In this document: positions 30,963-33,452 of the stretch, piece after piece
Position numbering within the stretch: the stretch's first letter is position 1
How the letters are laid out: each line of letters starts with the position of its first letter
Assembly (NCBI GenBank): GCA_031291415.1
Contig: JARLJB010000382.1
Span: 1-33,452 of the forward strand
Direction: 5' to 3'
Source: Telmatospirillum sp.
GTDB taxonomy: Bacteria > Pseudomonadota > Alphaproteobacteria > Rhodospirillales > Magnetospirillaceae
DNA length: 33,452 bases
The notes under the pieces: model-generated
Seen by the model: only the letters and a program-made list of their open reading frames with translations
Database searches by the model: none
What the model was told of the DNA's origin: nothing
Made by a program: the position numbers and the translations under genes

Positions 30963-32836
30963 TTCAGTGCCCAGGTAGCAATGTTGTAGGTCAGAAAGGC
31001 GGCTCCGTAAGCCAGGACCGTCATATAGACGAAGAGAACCGCCGGCCAGCGCCAGGAATTGGTTTCGCGCTTGACCACCGCCAGGGTCGAGGCGCATTGC
31101 GGCGCGAAGATGTACCAGGCAAGCAGGGCGAGCGCCGTCGGCAAGCTCCACTGGGCGGCGAGGATCGGCTGCAGCGCGCTGCCCACTTCCTCTCCGGTGG
31201 CCGAGAGCGCGTAGACGGTTCCAAGAGCACCGACCGCCACCTCGCGGGCCGCCATACCGGGAATGAGGGCCACGGCGATCTGCCAGTTGAAGCCGATGGG
31301 GGCCAGGATCGGCTGAATCCAATGACCGACCATGCCGGCAATGGAATAGTTGATGGCCGGGTCCAGCGCGCCGGCCGGGGCGCCGGGGAACGAGCTCAGG
31401 AACCAGATCAGGATCATGATCGCCAGAATGATGGTGCCGGCCCGCTGCAGGAACATGGCGGCCCGCTGCCAAAGGCCGAGGGCGACATTCTTCAGCCGGG
31501 GCCATTTGTAGGCCGGCAGTTCCATCAGGAAGGGCTCCGCCACCTGGCGCCAGACCAGTCGTTTCATCACCCAGGCGACGATAAGCGCCGACATAATTCC
31601 GGTGGCGTAAAGGCCGAACATCACCAGTCCCTGCAGGCTGAGGACGCCGGCCACCTCGGTCTGCGGCACAAAGGCCGAGATGATCAGCGTGTAAACCGGA
31701 ATGCGGGCTGAACAGGTCATCAAGGGGGCGACCAGGATGGTCGCCAGACGATCGCGCCGGTTCTCGATGACACGGGTCGCCATGATGCCGGGGATGGCGC
31801 AGGCGAAGCTCGACAATAGCGGAATGAACGCCCGGCCGTGCAGGCCGGCGCCGCCCATCAGGCGGTCCATCAGGAAGGCGGCGCGCGCCATATAGCCGAA
31901 ATCTTCGAGCAGAATGATGAAGAGGAAAAGGATCAGGATCTGCGGCAGGAACACCACGACGCTGCCGACGCCGGCGATCAGTCCATCGGTCAGCAGGCTG
32001 CGCAGCATGCCGTCGGGCATCAGGGTCTGGATTTGCGTGGCCAGCAGATCAAAGGCGGCCTTGATGCCGTCCATCGCCGGTGTCGCCCAGGCGAAAACCG
32101 CCTGAAACATGAAGAACAGGACGCCGAGCAGGATGACCAGGCCCCACACCGGGTGCAGCAACACGCGGTCGAGCCGTGCCGTCAGGCGCTGGTCGCCCGG
32201 ACGGAAGGCGCAGACTTTGAGAATGCGTTCGGCTTCCGCGTGGGCGTCGCGGATTTCCTGGCTGGTCGGTTCGCGCCAGGAGATCGGGCCGGCGGTGACG
32301 GCGGTGGCACGAACCGCCAGGCTGTCGATGGCCTCGAACAGCGAAGAAACACCGCCTTTACGGACGGCGACGGTCGGCACCACCGGGATTCCCAATTCGA
32401 CCGACAGCCTTTCGATGTCGATTTCGCAGCCTTGCCGCTTGGCGATATCGATCATGTTGAGGGCGAGAATCAAGGGGCGGTTCAGCGACTTCAGCTCAAG
32501 CACCAGGCGCAGAACCAGGCGAAGGTTGGTGGCGTCGGCGACGCAAATCAGGGCATCGGGAAGTACTTCGCCGTCCAGGCGGCCCAGCACCACGTCGCGG
32601 GTCACCGCCTCGTCGGGGCTGCGTCCGCGCAGCGAATAGGTCCCCGGCAGATCAAGCAGGCGGACTGTTCTGCCCTGTGGTGTCGTCAGAGCGCCTTCTT
32701 TCCGTTCGACGGTGACTCCCGGATAGTTGGCAACTTTTTGATGATGTCCGGTCAGCGCGTTGAACAGCGCGGTTTTGCCGCAATTTGGGCATCCGACCAG
32801 GGCGAAGCCGGGAACCGAAAGACTGGCGGTGGACAT
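30959..32836 (-). CDS. feoB: Ferrous iron transport protein B
   Basis: A 625-aa inner-membrane Fe2+ transporter with an N-terminal G-protein domain. GTPase motifs: G1 GCPNCGKT (15-22), G3 DLPG (62-65), G4 NMID (127-130). A linker domain leads to about eight membrane segments with the Gate-type motifs FACAIPGIMATRVIENRRDR and MTCSARIPVYTLII. C-terminal hydrophobic segments end at WALK. It is shorter than E. coli FeoB (773 aa), but all core parts are present. GGAG precedes ATG 32836, overlapping the feoA stop region (4 bp gap). The frame is open upstream, but that stretch is feoA in another frame. The operon order is feoA, feoB, Cys-rich protein. Confidence 0.96.
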   Translation of the reverse strand: MSTASLSVPGFALVGCPNCGKTALFNALTGHHQKVANYPGVTVERKEGALTTPQGRTVRLLDLPGTYSLRGRSPDEAVTRDVVLGRLDGEVLPDALICVADATNLRLVLRLVLELKSLNRPLILALNMIDIAKRQGCEIDIERLSVELGIPVVPTVAVRKGGVSSLFEAIDSLAVRATAVTAGPISWREPTSQEIRDAHAEAERILKVCAFRPGDQRLTARLDRVLLHPVWGLVILLGVLFFMFQAVFAWATPAMDGIKAAFDLLATQIQTLMPDGMLRSLLTDGLIAGVGSVVVFLPQILILFLFIILLEDFGYMARAAFLMDRLMGGAGLHGRAFIPLLSSFACAIPGIMATRVIENRRDRLATILVAPLMTCSARIPVYTLIISAFVPQTEVAGVLSLQGLVMFGLYATGIMSALIVAWVMKRLVWRQVAEPFLMELPAYKWPRLKNVALGLWQRAAMFLQRAGTIILAIMILIWFLSSFPGAPAGALDPAINYSIAGMVGHWIQPILAPIGFNWQIAVALIPGMAAREVAVGALGTVYALSATGEEVGSALQPILAAQWSLPTALALLAWYIFAPQCASTLAVVKRETNSWRWPAVLFVYMTVLAYGAAFLTYNIATWALK

Positions 32837-32840
32837 GATC

Positions 32841-33131
32841 TTACTCCACGGGGCGAACGAGGATGGCGTTGGCGTCGGCGCGACGGACGGCGATGGTGAT
32901 GTCGTCGACGCGTACGGCGATGGGGTCGTGCTGGATCGGACCGTCGTGCAGGATCTCGAGGGCGGCTCCCTCGACGAATCCCATTTCGAGAAGACGGCGT
33001 TCCATTTCCGACCAGGGGATACTGAGACCTTCGATCGAAACCAAGCCACTGACGATGCCCCGCCATCCCTTGGGACATTGGCCCAGTCGAAAGTCTTTGG
33101 TGGTGGGGCTATCGTTCAAACGGGTCGACAC
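32841..33131 (-). CDS. feoA: Ferrous iron transport protein A
   Basis: A 96-aa protein with an SH3-like FeoA domain that assists FeoB. The core RLLEMGFVEGAALEILHDGP followed by DPIAVRVDDITIAVRRADAN is typical. The N-terminal 35 residues are longer than in the shortest FeoA proteins. Start uncertain: I prefer GTG 33131, with GGAG about 11 nt upstream; TTG 33152 is in frame but has no ribosome-binding site. It is the first gene of the feo operon, with a Fur-box-like site about 40-60 bp upstream. Confidence 0.85.
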   Translation of the reverse strand: MSTRLNDSPTTKDFRLGQCPKGWRGIVSGLVSIEGLSIPWSEMERRLLEMGFVEGAALEILHDGPIQHDPIAVRVDDITIAVRRADANAILVRPVE

Positions 33132-33170
33132 AGCTTTTGAGTCTCCGCACAAGATGTATGGTCAATTTTC

Positions 33171-33189
33171 GCTAATGAAAAGCATTATC
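33171..33189 (-). promoter_or_regulatory. Fur box upstream of feoA
   Basis: On the minus strand GATAATGCTTTTCATTAGC matches the classical 19-bp Fur consensus (GATAATGATAATCATTATC) at 15 of 19 positions by hand count. It lies about 40 bp upstream of the feoA start, so iron-loaded Fur should repress the operon. TTGCAC motifs just upstream on the same strand may be part of the promoter. Confidence 0.75.
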
Positions 33190-33312
33190 AACATCGGTGC
33201 AAGTGCAAAATGCACATGGCTGGATAAATCGGCGCTGGATGCCGGCCTCCGGTGCCCGGAACGGAGCGGGCCCCCGAGCTTGTGAAAAATTGCTGAGTGG
33301 GACGGGCGTCTT

Positions 33313-33452
33313 GTATGGACCGGGGACATCCTTGACACCCGTTCGGAGACATCCCTGACACTATAGGGCATTGCAGCCGTGGAGCGATTGCGATGCCTTG
33401 GAAAGACGTATCAGCGATGGAACAGAAGCTTGAGTTTGTAAATCTGGCGCAA
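33313..33452 (+). mobile_element. Left end of an insertion sequence (IS481-like), cut by the window edge
   Basis: The element seems to start near TGTATGGACCGGGGACATCC. Two near-identical direct repeats, GGGGACATCCTTGACAC (33322-33338) and GGAGACATCCCTGACAC (33345-33361), lie just inside and are probably transposase-binding sites. The transposase start follows. The exact terminal base cannot be fixed because the other end is outside the window. Confidence 0.65.
33393..33452 (+). CDS. IS481-like transposase, N-terminal fragment
   Basis: Only the first 20 codons are in the window: MPWKDVSAMEQKLEFVNLAQ. This opening, MPWK followed by S-x-M-x-x-x-x-x-F-V, is the usual start of a group of IS481-type integrase-core transposases. 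GGAG lies about 8 nt before ATG 33393. The catalytic DDE part lies beyond the edge, so integrity cannot be judged. It is transcribed away from the feo operon. Confidence 0.7.
   Translation, partial: MPWKDVSAMEQKLEFVNLAQ

Noticed and set aside
32837-33049. Upstream extension of the feoB frame
   Set aside because: It overlaps feoA in another frame; the ATG at 32836 has GGAG at good spacing and gives a normal FeoB start.
33132-33392. A sigma70 promoter for the transposase formed by TTGACA (33332-33337) and TATAGG
   Set aside because: The spacer would be well over 20 nt; no acceptable -35/-10 pair was found.
1-33452. CRISPR array, tRNA, rRNA, phage genes or replication origin
   Set aside because: I looked for regularly spaced repeats, tRNA-like cloverleaf ends and typical phage or replication genes and saw none.

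Overview
The window is 33 kb of GC-rich bacterial DNA, by eye a little over 60% G+C outside the accessory stretch. Its gene content (HAE1-type RND pump, NikR with a NiCoT nickel permease, FeoAB, tandem hemerythrin domains, several c-di-GMP proteins, a hybrid kinase with CheR and CheB) fits a free-living alphaproteobacterium, probably of the Rhodospirillales. That placement is an inference from protein style; no rRNA or tRNA gene is present to support it.

Layout. 264-3618: a LysE-type exporter, then an MFS permease and tautomerase operon divergent from a LysR regulator. 3738-4634: an HD-GYP phosphodiesterase with a zinc-ribbon tail. 4716-9189: a two-gene MexEF-like RND efflux operon behind a strong promoter and a perfect 17-bp palindrome, with no regulator gene beside it. 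9399-10976: serine acetyltransferase and a double-hemerythrin protein. 10977-18140, minus strand: four genes read in the order hybrid histidine kinase, CheR, CheB, REC-PAS-GGDEF-EAL, all joined by 4-bp ATGA overlaps. 18356-22306: a GNAT-like acyltransferase, DUF445 membrane protein, second LysE exporter and SpoU rRNA/tRNA methyltransferase. 22494-24187: a divergent nickel permease and nikR pair around a textbook NikR palindrome. 24284-26064: a NIPSNAP protein, a very short YciI-like protein and a divergent LysR regulator.

26065-30352 looks like accessory DNA: a DUF1778/GNAT toxin-antitoxin pair, a flavodoxin-fold quinone reductase, an MFS permease, long gaps without genes, and a diverged repeat on both sides of the reductase. 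30353-33131 holds an orphan 110-aa protein and the feoA-feoB-Cys-rich protein operon, read leftward from a Fur-box-like site. The right edge enters an insertion sequence whose transposase start resembles the IS481 family.

How the genes work together. Metal handling recurs: Fur-controlled ferrous iron uptake, NikR-controlled nickel uptake, hemerythrin, and histidine-rich tails on NikR and the RND pump. Signalling centres on c-di-GMP. The most unusual unit is the translationally coupled kinase-CheR-CheB-GGDEF/EAL operon. It has methylation enzymes but no chemoreceptor, CheA or CheW, and its kinase carries an MCP-like sensor half and a Glu-rich coiled coil with a near-consensus methylation site. 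I infer, without proof, that the kinase itself may be the methylated adaptation target.
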